Shown: positions 10,520-20,095, numbered from the stretch's first letter. The stretch is 64,000 nt of DNA from Dichetophora obliterata (GCA_963920525.1 OY986436.1:87475970-87539969); one strand, 5' to 3'. Notes: a model not told the origin generated them from the sequence alone. Made by a program: numbers and translations.

Positions 10520-10592
10520 CCTTTGGAAGCTTGAAGAAAGAAAAATTCTCCATATTCCATGTACTATGGCAAATAACACAGCTTCTAGACAT
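10520..10592 (-). pseudogene. P-like THAP exon, proximal half
   Basis: Minus-strand ATG at 10592 starts MSRSCVICHSTWNMENFSFF, then KLPKDD. The CxxC start plus FFKLPKD is the N-terminal half of a THAP zinc finger, a site-specific DNA-binding domain of P transposase. The reading frame stops at the BEL insertion and continues in phase at 4150. This shows directly that the retrotransposon landed within a THAP coding exon. Confidence 0.85.
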
Positions 10593-10987
10593 ATTAATTA
10601 ATTTTTTTTTTAAAAACGAAATCACACAAGAATCACTACTAATGACAAATCACTCTAGACGCGTGTTGTTTTTTCGAATCAAAAAGAACAAGTAACAAAA
10701 CATTGGATTTTTCACTAGATGATCACTCAAAATATGGCATCACTTCATTTTGTCTGATTTTGACAGCACTATGGTGTTTATTTTATAAACGTCATCTAGT
10801 TCTTTCACCTTTTTTAATACATCTTGAGTATGAATACCGAACAGACTTTTCAGTCGGATGAACAAATTTTGACAGTTGGTAGAGCAATTTTTGGCATTTG
10901 TGAGGTGAATATAATTGTCAAAATTTTGACAATCGAAAGCGAATTTTTGACACACTCAAAAATAAAGAAAAAAAAACAACACATAAA
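10593..10987. other. non-coding stretch upstream of the P-like transposon
   Basis: Should hold the 5' end of the P-like element. No terminal repeat recognised. Several TTTTGACA-like words near 10755-10950 are partly mirrored at 11910-11960 and may be the outer parts of the next fold-back. Confidence 0.4.
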
Positions 10988-11861
10988 TTTCCGCGACGTA
11001 TTTAATTCGAGTGCTTGTACTTGCAACTTATTTCGTATACTTGTAATATTGTAAACTTAAAAAACTTAAAAAATAACAAAATAATAAAAATAAAGAAACT
11101 AAAGTGCTTGAGTTTGTATTTGCGTGTGTGTGGGCCAACGATCTCCCGGTACATCAGCAAGTCCAGCAAAGTTTAATTGGCTTTCTATGCTGGCGAACGT
11201 CCTCCAAGTACCACCACCAGCAGCACAAACAATTACAGCGCACAATTTCTTATTAGCCTCCAAGTGCCACCAGCAGCAGCACAAGCAAGTGCAGCGCAAA
11301 TTTTTTGCTAGCCAACATCCTCCAAGTGCAATCACCAGCAGCACAAGCTAATGAAGCGTAAATTCTCCGCTTTCAATTTATTTAATTCACTCTGGAGTAT
11401 AATGGCAGAAATTTACCTCTGCGCTTGAGACATGCTGAAATGGTGCTTCTGAAATATTGGAGAGTTGACCAGTCAATTGAATTGTGCTGCACTTGCTGGT
11501 GCTGCTCATGGCGACTCTCGGAGAATGTTGGCAAGCAGAATCAGGAAATTTGCGCTCCACTTTCTTGTGCTGCTGGTGATGGTACTTGGAGGATGTTGGC
11601 TAGCAAGACATTTTGCACTGCACTTGCTTGTGCTGCTGGTGCTGGCACTTGAAGGACGTTCGTCAGCAAAGAAAGCCAATTTAACTCTGCTGCACTTGCT
11701 GATGCACCGGGAGATCGTTGGCTCACACACACGCACACACAAACTCAAGCACTTTCGATTTTTTATTTTTATTATTTTGTTATTTTTTAAGTTTACAATA
11801 TTACAAGTTTACGAAATAAGATGAAAGTACACGTACTCGAGTTAAATATGTCGCAAATTGG
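10988..11861. mobile_element. fold-back element with tandem repeats inside its arms
   Basis: The left arm (about 10988-11355) reappears inverted at about 11470-11861: for example CGAGTGCTTGTACTTGCAAC versus its complement near 11825, and TTGGCT with CACACACACGCA ends near 11135 and 11720. Within each arm there are about three tandem units of roughly 60 bp, recognisable by CCTCCAAGTRCCACCAGCAG followed by CACAAGCAAGTGCAGCGCA. The loop is about 110 bp. Arms made of tandem repeats resemble fold-back (FB/Galileo-type) elements. No transposase is present. Confidence 0.75.
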
Positions 11862-12059
11862 ATAAAATGGAAATTAAATAAAATATTTGCGCTAAAACAC
11901 GACCGAATGTGAAACGTCAAAATTTGTTATTGTCAAAATTTCATCGTCCATTTGACACAGCAAAAAAGACAAATTTATTTCAACACACACAAATTTTATT
12001 TAACTCGATATTTTCTATGCTACCACGACTGAAAAGTTTCCTTTTGACACACAGCCTAA

Positions 12060-12757
12060 AAGCTTGATTACCCAAGCGTAAGGTAACGTAGCGCGACGTT
12101 GCCAACTGTCAAGCTTAAATCTGTTTAATGATAAATGTGTACAAGTCGTTACCGAAATCGAAACGTGGCGTGACGCAGCGTAGAAGTCTGTAGAAAATAG
12201 ATTTCTACGCAACGTTACGATTTTTGACAGTTCGACAGCTGTGGGACAAGCGAAAAATTTTGTTTAACTTCACATTATTGTAAATTTTAATACTATATAA
12301 AGGCCCAGTTATAATTTAGATTCGATTATTGCATTTATTTTATATTGTTGAACTACGCTTTTTGTTGAGTTTTCGTTATTAATGTGATAGTTTTATGTAT
12401 CCACAGCTATAGATGACGAAGATTTAATTGTATTTGTACAGGAACGTGCAATTATTTACGACAAACAACTGCCTGGCTACTGCCTATTATAATTACTACA
12501 ACGTTTTCTTACATTACGCCCCGTCACGATGACAGTTGACAACATTACGTTACTTTACATTACGTCTATTATAACTGGGCCTTAAGAAAGGGTCCAGTCT
12601 TTTATTAACGAGGAGAAGTAAATAAGCCTACTGGAATAAAATGAGCGCCCTGCACTACGTTGGATTACGATTTCGGTAATCGCTTATCCTTGAGGCAACG
12701 TCGCACTACGCTACATCCCGCTGCGCCACCTCACGTTACGCTTGGGTAATCAAGCCT
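12060..12757. mobile_element. PIF/Harbinger-type MITE (outer)
   Basis: The ends AAGCTTGATTACCCAAGCG and the reverse complement AGGCTTGATTACCCAAGCG match at about 21 of 22 bp. The 3-bp target duplication TAA flanks it (12057-12059 and 12758-12760). Without the nested 282-bp insertion the element is about 413 bp. The interior is rich in CGTAACG-like words and has no coding capacity. Confidence 0.8.
12301..12582. mobile_element. PIF/Harbinger-type deletion derivative with MADF-like ORF start (inner)
   Basis: Terminal repeats AGGCCCAGTTATAAT / ATTATAACTGGGCCT and a TAA duplication (12298-12300 and 12583-12585) delimit it. Inside, a TATGTATCCACAG acceptor-like site precedes the plus-strand reading MDDEDLIVFVQERAIIYDKQ (from about 12412), which resembles the start of a MADF domain, the DNA-binding module of Harbinger accessory proteins. 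The frame ends after PGYCLL. It sits inside the outer Harbinger MITE. A longer sister copy lies at 32761-33213. Confidence 0.8.
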
Positions 12758-12912
12758 TAATACAATCTACAAGCCGAGCGTTACACACAAAGTAGAAATC
12801 AATGATCTACGACAGAAGCGAACGAAAGTACGAAGCCTACACAAAACTAGCAACAATCGAACAAGAGCAGCAAACAAGCAAAGCATGAGCGTAAACACAG
12901 CAGCCTACTGAC

Positions 12913-13233
12913 CATGGTATAATTATTTGACAAGGTAGCCGTGACAGTTTTTTGGCGATTGGTAGTCGTCAAAAACAGCTAAAGGAGTTGTAGTTTGCTG
13001 CTGTTGACTAGCTTTGTGCTTATTTTTAACTTTTCTTTGATTCATAAAATTTACGCGAAGTTTATTGGAATGTTTTTAGTTTGCTGCGATTGACTAGCTA
13101 TGTTTAAGTCGTTGCTTATTTTTTCACATTTCTTTGATTAATTGCATGAACAGCTAAGTTTAACAACTACTCATCGCCGCTCGTGAGAAAAAATCCAGTC
13201 TGCGCTACTACCTTGCCAAATAATTATGCCATG
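12913..13233. mobile_element. MITE with CAAGGTAG-type ends (321 bp)
   Basis: The first 26 bp (CATGGTATAATTATTTGACA then AGGTAG) match the inverted right end with two differences. Flanks CCTACTGAC and CCTACTAAC form a 9-bp near-perfect duplication (8 of 9). It shares the terminal AGACAAGGTAG-like word with the MITEs at 13300, 55074 and 56984. An 8-9-bp duplication would suit MULE- or hAT-like mobilisation; the source is unknown. Confidence 0.7.
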
Positions 13234-13299
13234 CCTACTAACGAGATCCAAACATTAATACAATGAAAGAATGAGAGCGACGATATAACACAATAACAT

Positions 13300-13505
13300 C
13301 ATGGCAAAATTAGACAAGGTAGTGTTATTGCGGAGAGCCGGTGACCGAAATTGTCAAAACAATGTTGACATTTCATACAAAATCTGCAACCAATGAGAAT
13401 GCAATATGAAAGCAAAAATTGGCAAAAATACTCACTAAGATAATAATGCTCACTAAGAAAGAGAACACATTCAATCCTAACACTACCTTGTCTAGTTCTA
13501 CTATG
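13300..13505. mobile_element. CAAGGTAG MITE, copy A (206 bp)
   Basis: Ends CATGGCAAAATTAGACAAGG and the reverse complement CATAGTAGAACTAGACAAGG form terminal repeats. The flanks share ATAACAT. The interior (GGAGAGCCGGTGACCGAAAT; CAACCAATGAGAATGCAATA) is the reverse complement of the copies at 55074-55267 and 56984-57197. Non-coding. Confidence 0.75.
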
Positions 13506-13994
13506 GATAACATGAGAAACAACAGAAAAGTACACTCAGCAAGTCTATAATATAACTAACCAAGCAGCCGCACAACTTTAGCTGCGGATGACGAAAGTCA
13601 AACAAAAGAAAGCCAAAACTTGTGTGGGCTATGGTTGCTATGGCCAGTGATGTTCCTCGACGCGTCGTCTTTAACTGTCAACATTTTGGTGTCGACAATG
13701 CAGAATGTGTCGACAATGTAGACAATGTCGAGAATTGTGTAAACAATGTCAACAAAATGCAACACTGCGAAAATGCAAGTTCCATTTAGATTATGCTGAT
13801 TCTTAAAACCTTTTGAAAAGTCGTTTAATTAACACAAAGTAACAAATTTTACAATTAAACAAACAAAAGCCATGCCCAGAAGGCGTAAAAATAAGGAATA
13901 CTTTGAACTTGGAATCAATTTAATTAAATATTACAATAAATATGCAGCCTTTTACATTAATTATCTACACGTCGTTAAAAGCAATTGTCTACAC

Positions 13995-15012
13995 CAGCGT
14001 TTCTTAACCTTTTTCACTCCGCGGACCCCTAGAAAATTACGCACAAGTTCAAGGACCCCCTTAATAAAAACACATTAATAAATTATGGACACATTATTTT
14101 AGTACTGAAAAAAAATTAAATTTTTATAAAAATTCAAAATTCTGTATTAATGTGAAGGTTGGTGCTGCTTTTTTGAAACTAAATTAGTAATATTTGGGTT
14201 GGTGTTTTTACTTAGTGGTAATCTCAAATCTGATTCCAATTGTAATCTGTTTCTGTATTTGTTTTTGGTGTAGAAAAGAGCAGAGAATGCCTTTTCACAG
14301 AGGCATGTGGACGAGAAAAGCAATAAATATTTTAGTGCTTCTTCTGATATTTCTTTATAAACATTTTTTTACATTTTCCCAAAAACTTCATAATCACATG
14401 ATATTTCTATTAATTGATTTTCCTGTACCGTTGTCAAGCCGATTATATCTAAAAACATCTCCGTTGAAAGGGTCTGCTATCCAGTTTTTATTTCTGTCGG
14501 GTTCTGGAAAATAATCCCGAAAAGAAGACGTCAAGCCGTGGAGGTGTTTAATCATTTCCTCTTCTAATTGCGTTGGCAACATTTCTCCACCAGAGGATTC
14601 CAAAAACGCTACCAGTGTAGGAAAATGATTTTAGTTTTTTTTTAATTGTACGATTAGTTCAAAGGTCAAGTTTTTTATCATAGTTTCTATTTTATCTTCA
14701 ACTTGGAAGATGTTGTTATCTCTTCCTTGTAGACTTAAGTTCAGCTCGTTCAGGGCACTAAAGATATCAGCCTGTTTATTGGCGCTGCCAACAGAATTAT
14801 TAAAAAAAAATGCTGCTCGCATACTGTGCGATGAATACAGCGCAGTCTTCGTTGATGTGTAATTTATTTTTGACCTGAAGTGTCGAGGGTTTATTGTATG
14901 CAAATTACTGTTATGATCATTAATTAAAAAAAAAATTATTTATTCAAATGTCCATAGATTAGACGGCGGACCCCCATATATATACTCGCGGACCCCAGGT
15001 TAAGAAACGCTG
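13995..15012 (-). mobile_element. hAT transposon remnant (1018 bp) nested in a hAT MITE
   Basis: Exact 8-bp duplication GTCTACAC (13987-13994 and 15013-15020) and terminal repeats CAGCGTTTCTTAACCT / AGGTTAAGAAACGCTG with a second shared block CGCGGACCCC. The minus strand carries a transposase fragment. It is a deletion derivative. Confidence 0.9.
14394..14903 (-). pseudogene. hAT transposase fragment (ZBED5/SCAND3-like)
   Basis: Minus-strand reading shows ADIFSALNELNLSLQGRDNN, IFQVEDKIETMIKNL, then in the next frame FPTLVAFLESSGGEML, HLHGLTSSFRDYFPEP and NKNWIADPFNGDVF. This succession (LNELNLSLQG, then the FxxYFP and WIxxPF motifs) is typical of hAT transposases related to ZBED5 and SCAND3/FAM200 proteins. 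Only the middle part of the RNase H-like region remains. Frame breaks near 14630 and the missing BED finger and C-terminus make it non-functional. Confidence 0.8.
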
Positions 15013-15389
15013 GTCTACACGATATTGTCGACATCATGTTCTCTACGCCGCACATCACTGGCTATGGCAGCTGACGCAAAACGGAGATATCAAAAATGTT
15101 TTTTGTTACACAAAGAAAATAAATAAATAAATTTTAAACAACACAATATTGGAAAAGAAAAATTTTGCTTAACGCTCGTTTTGTATTATAAACACAATTT
15201 TGAAAAAATTACGTTCATTTTATGTTTTCTTTTGTTTGACGTTTGTCATCCGCAGCTCATTAGAAAATAGGCTGTGTGCACGGCTGCCTGATAAATAGTT
15301 GTATCATGAGCAAGTCAAGTAAGCAAATAAAATAAGAAGAACAGCCAGCAGCATAGTCAGAGGCTGGCTGGTAAGACAACGAAAAGTTA

Positions 15390-15540
15390 GTTGCTGTTGA
15401 ATTACCAAGCGAAGCGGACGTGCCTAAAAGAGTTGCTGTTGAACTAACAAACGAGGCGGACGTGCCTAAAAGAAAGGTTGCTGTGTGACTACCAAGCGTG
15501 GTGGACGTGTCGAAAAGATTAGTTGCTGTGAAGTGCTAAG
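15390..15540. repeat. short tandem repeat, about 50-60-bp unit, 3 copies
   Basis: The unit begins GTTGCTGTTGAA/GTGT, continues with ACCAAGCGAAGCGGACGTGC-like sequence and ends CTAAAAGA. Three degenerate copies occur in a row. No coding signal. Confidence 0.65.
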
Positions 15541-15689
15541 TATATCGAAGGACAATCGATAAGAGGAATCAGGACGGACATAGAAGAGCCTGGCAAGGAA
15601 AGGAAACCTAAGTAAAGTGTGGATAACTAAGGACACAAAGGCATGCCAAACGGTATTACTTAAAAGACAACTGAGACGTAGTGGTAGTT

Positions 15690-16290
15690 TTTTTATGTAA
15701 TTATATCGGGGTCTTCGGATACCGACTAAGGTGTATTAATAGTTTTATAGTTCTTATAGTTTTACTTGCTTATATAAATATATCGGCATCTTCGGATACC
15801 GACTAAGCTATATTGAGAGTTTTATAGTTTTTGCGGTTTTCCTTTATAATTATATTGGGGTCCTCAGATACCAACTAAGAAGTAGTGATATTTTTTATAT
15901 TTACTCATATACTTATAACGGGGTCTTCGGATACCAGGTAAGACACAGTAATACTTTGTATATAGTTATATCGGGGACTTCGGATACCAACTAAGACGTA
16001 GTGGTAGTTTTTATATAATTATAACGGGGTCTTCGGATACCAACTAAGAAGTGGTGATAGTTTTTATATGTACTCATATAATTATGACGGGGTCTTCGGA
16101 TACCAGCTAAGAAGTAGTGATAGTTTTATATTTACTCATATAATTATAACGGGGTCTTCGGATACCAGCTAAGACACAGTAACAGTTTGTATATAATTAT
16201 ATCGGTGGTCTTCGGATACCAACTAAGATGTGGTGGTAGTTCTCTTATTATAATTATATAGGGGTCTTCGGATACCGGCTATGAACATAT
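15690..16290. repeat. minisatellite, about 10 copies of a 50-76-bp unit
   Basis: The core GGGGTCTTCGGATACCRRCT followed by AAGAYRTAGTG and an AT-rich spacer recurs near 15711, 15787, 15857, 15925, 15976, 16031, 16093, 16155, 16207 and 16265. Spacing varies from about 50 to 76 bp. The array is in one orientation. It may be an internal repeat of a larger element, because the flanks (15540-15690 and 16290-16500) lack genes. Confidence 0.85.
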
Positions 16291-17109
16291 AGTACGAATA
16301 TTACCGAACAGTACGGACGCATTAGTGACAATGAGACCAAACCACGAACCACGACAATCGCTTACGAGCAACGCCACACTTTAAATCTTAAGACGGCCAG
16401 CTCAGGAACCACATCAGAACCAAGATCCTATGGAACACTGATCCACCCGTTATAAGCATTATTGTAGCCTCAATGTATCATTGAATTAAAACCTCAATAA
16501 AGAAATCAAACTAATCAAATCAAAGAGTTGTTGTTGTTGCCTTCTTGAAAACTTACTTGATCTAAAGCTCACAATCTTAATTCATGAAATCAAACTATAC
16601 CTGCACGTCTTCTTAATTTTAATAAATTTTGTAAGGACCTTGGAATCGCGGCGAGCTTACCTCAGCTATAGACCCGGAAGACCGGGAGCAATGCTTTTTA
16701 CGGTATGCAATGCTTTTGTAATAAAAAATAAAATAAAAATTCTCATTTATTATTATAGTAAACTTCAATTAATTATTATAAACCAATTGGATTGTCCTGG
16801 AATAAAGATTGTCGTGCAGAATACCAATTCTGGTCTCATAACAGATTTTTTGACAGCTCAAACATTTGTATGGGAAATCATAACAGAATAACAGAATTTT
16901 TTCATAAAAGATTCCGCAAAATAGGCCCAAATAGGTCTTTCTAAATAAAAAATTATTAATGTACGTGTAAAAAATGCAGCATAAAAAATTATATGTCAAG
17001 CTGACTTATATCTAGAAAGAAATTTATTCTACTTTCTGGAATTCTAGATTTTGCTGCAGCTTTGGTTTTTAATAACGATTTCGGCATCCACCGCCCCCAC
17101 TACGAAAGG
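16291..17109. other. non-coding stretch with a dispersed repeat
   Basis: No gene seen. Positions 16515-16570 (GAGTTGTTGTTGTTGCCTTC, then ACTTACTTGATCTAAAGCTC) are a copy of a dispersed repeat also at 20495-20575 (inverted), 47470-47535 and 58865-58915. Words at 16840-16935 (TCATAACAGA, AATAGGCCCAA) recur near 20330-20425, so the RTE element may be flanked by copies of another repeat. Confidence 0.45.
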
Positions 17110-17560
17110 TTCCTTTGGATTAATTCTACTGCACTATTGTAGAAGTCGTTTGGAAGGATGAGCTACTTTTATTGCCACCGTGCAGCATCTTTGATGTTTC
17201 CTTTGGAATTTCCAGATATGGTTACCACCTTTATGCCCTTACCTAAATCAACGCTTAAATTATAATTAGATTGTATTGTCTGAATATTAGATTCTGCGCA
17301 TCCAATAATTATACATATACAATCAGAACGCACATCTAGTTGTTCGGTAGTAATAACTGCGTCCACCACCACCATTTCTTTGACCAAGGCGATCGCGATC
17401 ATCATACTCGGCTCCCCGTTGCTCATCACCTTTGAAACTTGCACGAGCACCTCTGTCCCTTTCGCTACCACCTTCACCACAACTGCGACCGTCACGACTT
17501 TTATTTTAAACTTGAGCTTCTGCTATCATTGTAAACGGGCTCTGGGTCGTCCTGTTAGTC
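17110..17560 (-). pseudogene. probable retrocopy of a KH/RGG-type RNA-binding protein gene
   Basis: On the minus strand an ATG near 17560 starts MSD and QDDPEPVYNDSRSSS (with one stop), followed in the same frame by an arginine/glycine-rich stretch (GEGGSERDRGARASFKGDEQ and EYDDRDRLGQRNGGGGRSYY). In a shifted frame there follows CICIIIGCAESNIQTIQSNY, then VVTISGNSKGNIKDAAR, which resembles a KH domain (IIG...I..I...Y...V..V.ISG). The combination recalls hnRNP K/bancal proteins that combine KH domains with RGG-like repeats. No introns are evident and frames are broken, which suits a processed pseudogene. The identity is tentative. Confidence 0.4.
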
Positions 17561-17896
17561 CGACATTGTTTTAAAACAAGCAATTTAATCAAAAATTGGG
17601 AATCTGGGGGCGAACCTTTACAATGTAACATGTCTGACTGTCTCAACCTGGCAAGGCCAGCATTATCTTTGTGAATCACCTCAAGTCGACTCAAACCTCC
17701 ACGTGGTGATTCCTGGGCAACGTCAAAACTGACAACCGTCAGTTTGGAGGGCCTCCCTAGGCTTAAAATAGGTTGTGCGCCGGGTTTGAAGCCCACCCGT
17801 AAAAACCAATTTCAATGAAAACAAATAAGAATAGAAGAAAAATTATCCCCAAATCTGATGACGACTACCGAAAATGAAAAACTGGTAATGATTTAC

Positions 17897-18554
17897 GGAT
17901 ATGCACCTGGAATGTCCGAACCCTTAATTGGGAAGGTGCCTCTATCCAACTGACTGATGTCTTGGAAAGATACAAAGCTGATATCACTGCTATCCAAGAA
18001 ATGCGATGGAAGGGACAGGCATGCACCCTGTGATATCTACTACAGCGGCCATGCGGAGAAGCACGAGTTTGGATGCGGATTTGTAGTTGGCAAGAGACTA
18101 CGGCCCCACGTCCTGCGATTCACACCTGTGAACGAACGGCTTGCCATAATCCGCATCAAGGTTAAATTTTTCAATATAAGCCTAATATGTGCGCACGCTC
18201 CGACAGAAGACAAGGACGATGAAATCAAGGAAATTTTCTACGAGTGCCTTGAAAATGCTTACGAGCGCTGCCCCCGTCACTACGTAAAAATCGTGCTTGG
18301 TGACTTCAACGCTAAGGTGGGCAAGGAAAATATTTTGATCCAATAGTCGGAAAGTTCTGCCTACACGACAATACCTCCGATAACGGAATGAGGCTGATTG
18401 ACTTCGCCGCAGCACGAAACATGGTCGTAAGTAGCACTAGATTCAAGCATCTCAATATTCATAAAGCCACCTGGATGTCCCCTGATCAAAAAACCAAAAA
18501 TCAAATTGATCACGTTTTGATCGACGGAAGGCACTCTTCCAATGTTTTGGATGT
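17897..18554 (+). pseudogene. RTE endonuclease domain, N-terminal part
   Basis: Reads RICTWNVRTLNWEGASIQLT, ITAIQEMRWKGQ, CDIYYSGHAEKHEFGCGFVV, FTPVNERLAIIRIKVKFFNI, LICAHAPTEDKDDE, HYVKIVLGDFNAKVGKE, and after a frame change RLIDFAAARNMVV, HKATWMSPDQKTKNQIDHVL. The metal-binding Glu (QEMRW) and the LGDFN and IDH motifs of the exonuclease-endonuclease-phosphatase fold are all present. In the element this enzyme nicks target DNA for reverse transcription. Frameshifts near 18020, 18345 and elsewhere inactivate it. Confidence 0.88.
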
Positions 18555-19146
18555 AGGCTTGGGCATTCTAGTTCACTAAAAAGATCGCTCTTTTTAGTTC
18601 AGTTGAGTTTAATGAACTAGTTCGTTCATATAGTTCTTTTAGTTCATTTAGTTCTTTCGTTTCGTGCACTCGTTCATGTTGTTAGTTCGTTAGGTCTTAT
18701 AGTTCGTTTGGTATTTTAGAGCGTTATGTATGTTAGCTCGTTATATCTTTTAGTTCAATAGGTCTTTTAGTTCGTTTTGTTTACTCGTTCATGATCAGGT
18801 CTATAAAATGAAACGAACTATATGAGCGAATCAATTATTTACTGTGGACATAGCAGAAATTTACATAAAAATACTAACAAAACATAAATTACATAAAAAT
18901 ACTACATATGGGGCATTTCACACAATATTTGCCACAAAAATTTTTTATTCCAAAAAAGTTTTTTACTGTTCATTAGTATCAGCAGGAACTAAAACATTGT
19001 TTAATAAATTTTTCTCGTTCATTTCGATCTGACTCGCTGCAAAATCGATTGAACTAAAAGAACGAGAATCAACGAACTAGTTCACATAGTTCATGAGTGC
19101 GAATAGTTCAATTGAACTAGTTCGTTCGTGAACTACCCAAGCCTAA
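18555..19146. mobile_element. 592-bp insertion rich in AGTTC/GAACT words
   Basis: Flanked by TTGGATGT (18547-18554 and 19147-19154) and bounded by AGGCTTGGG / CCCAAGCCT inverted ends. It splits the RTE endonuclease between ...SNVLDV and DVRTIRGAN. The interior iterates AGTTCRTTNAGTTC-like words, giving many possible short hairpins. It has no ORF of interest. The 8-bp duplication suggests a hAT-type origin. Confidence 0.8.
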
Positions 19147-19154
19147 TTGGATGT

Positions 19155-20085
19155 ACGCACGATCCGTGGTGCAAACACTGACTCGGATCACTATCTTGTT
19201 GCAGCCAAGATCCGTACACGTCTGTGCACAACTAAGAATACACGCAACCCTACACAGAGAAAGCTAGACGTCGACAAGCTGCAATCGAAACAGACAGCCG
19301 ATGCTTTCGCCACTCGACTCTCACTCCTGCTTCAAAGCACTCCTCCAATCGACGATATATGCGCGCAAATTCCAACTCCATTCGTATGGCTGCTGAAGAG
19401 GTGATTGGCTACCACCGCCCTCACCGAAACCAGTGGTCCGACCAGGAGTGTCGCGACGCCACTGCAGAGAAAGACGCCGCCTACAAAGCCCCCTGTAGTC
19501 GGTTGTAGCGCTGCTAAGGAGCGATACAAAGAAAAGAGGAGGGAAGAGAGACATATTTTCAGGCGGAAAAAAGAGAGGCAGAAAAGCGCGAGCAGGAGAA
19601 GATTGAGATGTATGGTGACAGGAATGAGGTCCGAAAATTTTTTCAAAAAAAAAACGCCTTGCCGATGGTTTTAAAACCGGGGCCTCTGCCTGCAAGGATG
19701 AAAACGGGAATCTAGTGACAGATGTCCAGAGTATACTGACGTTATGGAGGGAACACTTCTCTAAGCTTCTAAATGGCGACGCTGACAACAATCCCGCCAA
19801 TAGAGATGATATTCCGGAAACCCCAATTTCGGATGGCAGCGGCTTCGCTGGCTTGGTCATGTTCAGCGCATGAAAGACGATGCAACAGTGAAGAAAACAT
19901 TCGATTCGGTACCCAACGGCGGTCAACGCAGAAGAGGACGATCGCATCTTCGTTAGAAAGACCAAGTAGAGGACAACCTGACAAAGCTTGGAATTTCCAA
20001 CTAGCGCCAGCAAGCGAAAGACAGAAATGGCTGGCGCAAATTCTTAGATGAGGCCAAGACCGACATACGGTTGTAGCACCAACTA
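19155..20085 (+). pseudogene. RTE endonuclease end and C-terminal tail
   Basis: Continues the endonuclease with DVRTIRGANTDSDHYLVAAK, including the SDHYLV active-site histidine. A coiled, charged linker region follows (KERYKEKRREERHIFRRKKE). Then, without any RT motif, comes the RTE C-terminal block: FRWLGHVQ-like RWLGHVQRMKDDATVKKTF, RRRGRSHLR, LGISN, and DRNGWRKFLDEAKTDIR. The palm domain (YADD) is absent, so about 400-500 residues are deleted. Confidence 0.85.
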
Positions 20086-20095
20086 AGTAAGTAAT

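Larger units (their letters stand above)
2090..10592 (-). mobile_element. P-element-like THAP transposon, split by a BEL/Pao insertion
   Basis: The minus strand carries, in order, an N-terminal THAP zinc finger, a coiled coil and the central and C-terminal parts of a P-type transposase, in at least four exons. The order is 10592-10520, 4150-3909, 3453-2976, 2910-2679 and 2565-2090. The 6.36-kb BEL element lies inside the THAP exon. Two introns have good GT-AG borders and consistent phase (3908-3454 and 2975-2911). Frameshifts and stops show it is inactive. The 31-bp terminal repeats known for P elements were not recognised, so the true ends are unknown. Confidence 0.8.
13645..15060. mobile_element. 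hAT MITE, itself interrupted (CAGTGATGT ends)
   Basis: Flanked by the exact 8-bp duplication GCTATGGC (13637-13644 and 15061-15068). Ends are CAGTGATGT and ACATCACTG. It is GTCGACAATG-rich inside (repeated words at 13690-13745 and 15027-15040). Subtracting the nested hAT (1018 bp plus 8-bp duplication) leaves a 390-bp MITE. Confidence 0.85.
13566..15293. repeat. outer inverted repeat enclosing nested hAT elements
   Basis: GCAGCCG...AGCTGCGGATGAC followed by GTCAAACAAAAG at 13567-13610 reappears inverted at about 15230-15290. No exact target duplication was identified, so the class is not assigned. The enclosed segment contains the hAT MITE at 13645-15060. Confidence 0.6.
17580..20095 (+). 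mobile_element. RTE-type non-LTR retrotransposon, RT deleted
   Basis: Contains the apurinic-like endonuclease and the 3' terminal part of an RTE ORF, ending in an AAGTAAGTAA tail near 20085-20095. The reverse transcriptase is missing: the text jumps from the segment after the endonuclease to the C-terminal RWLGHVQRMKDD block. A 592-bp element interrupts the endonuclease at 18555-19146. The 5' part (17590-17830) is leader sequence. Confidence 0.85.

Noticed and set aside
11465..11824. 119-codon plus-strand frame rich in Leu/Val as a membrane protein
   Set aside because: It reads through the tandem units of the fold-back element; the repetitive text explains the composition.
15690..16290. CRISPR array
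   Set aside because: Spaced repeats of about 16 bp with variable AT spacers, but units are degenerate, the genome is an insect's, and no cas genes exist.
19321..20013. 230-codon minus-strand frame as a gene
   Set aside because: It is antisense to the RTE C-terminal region and has no recognisable domain.
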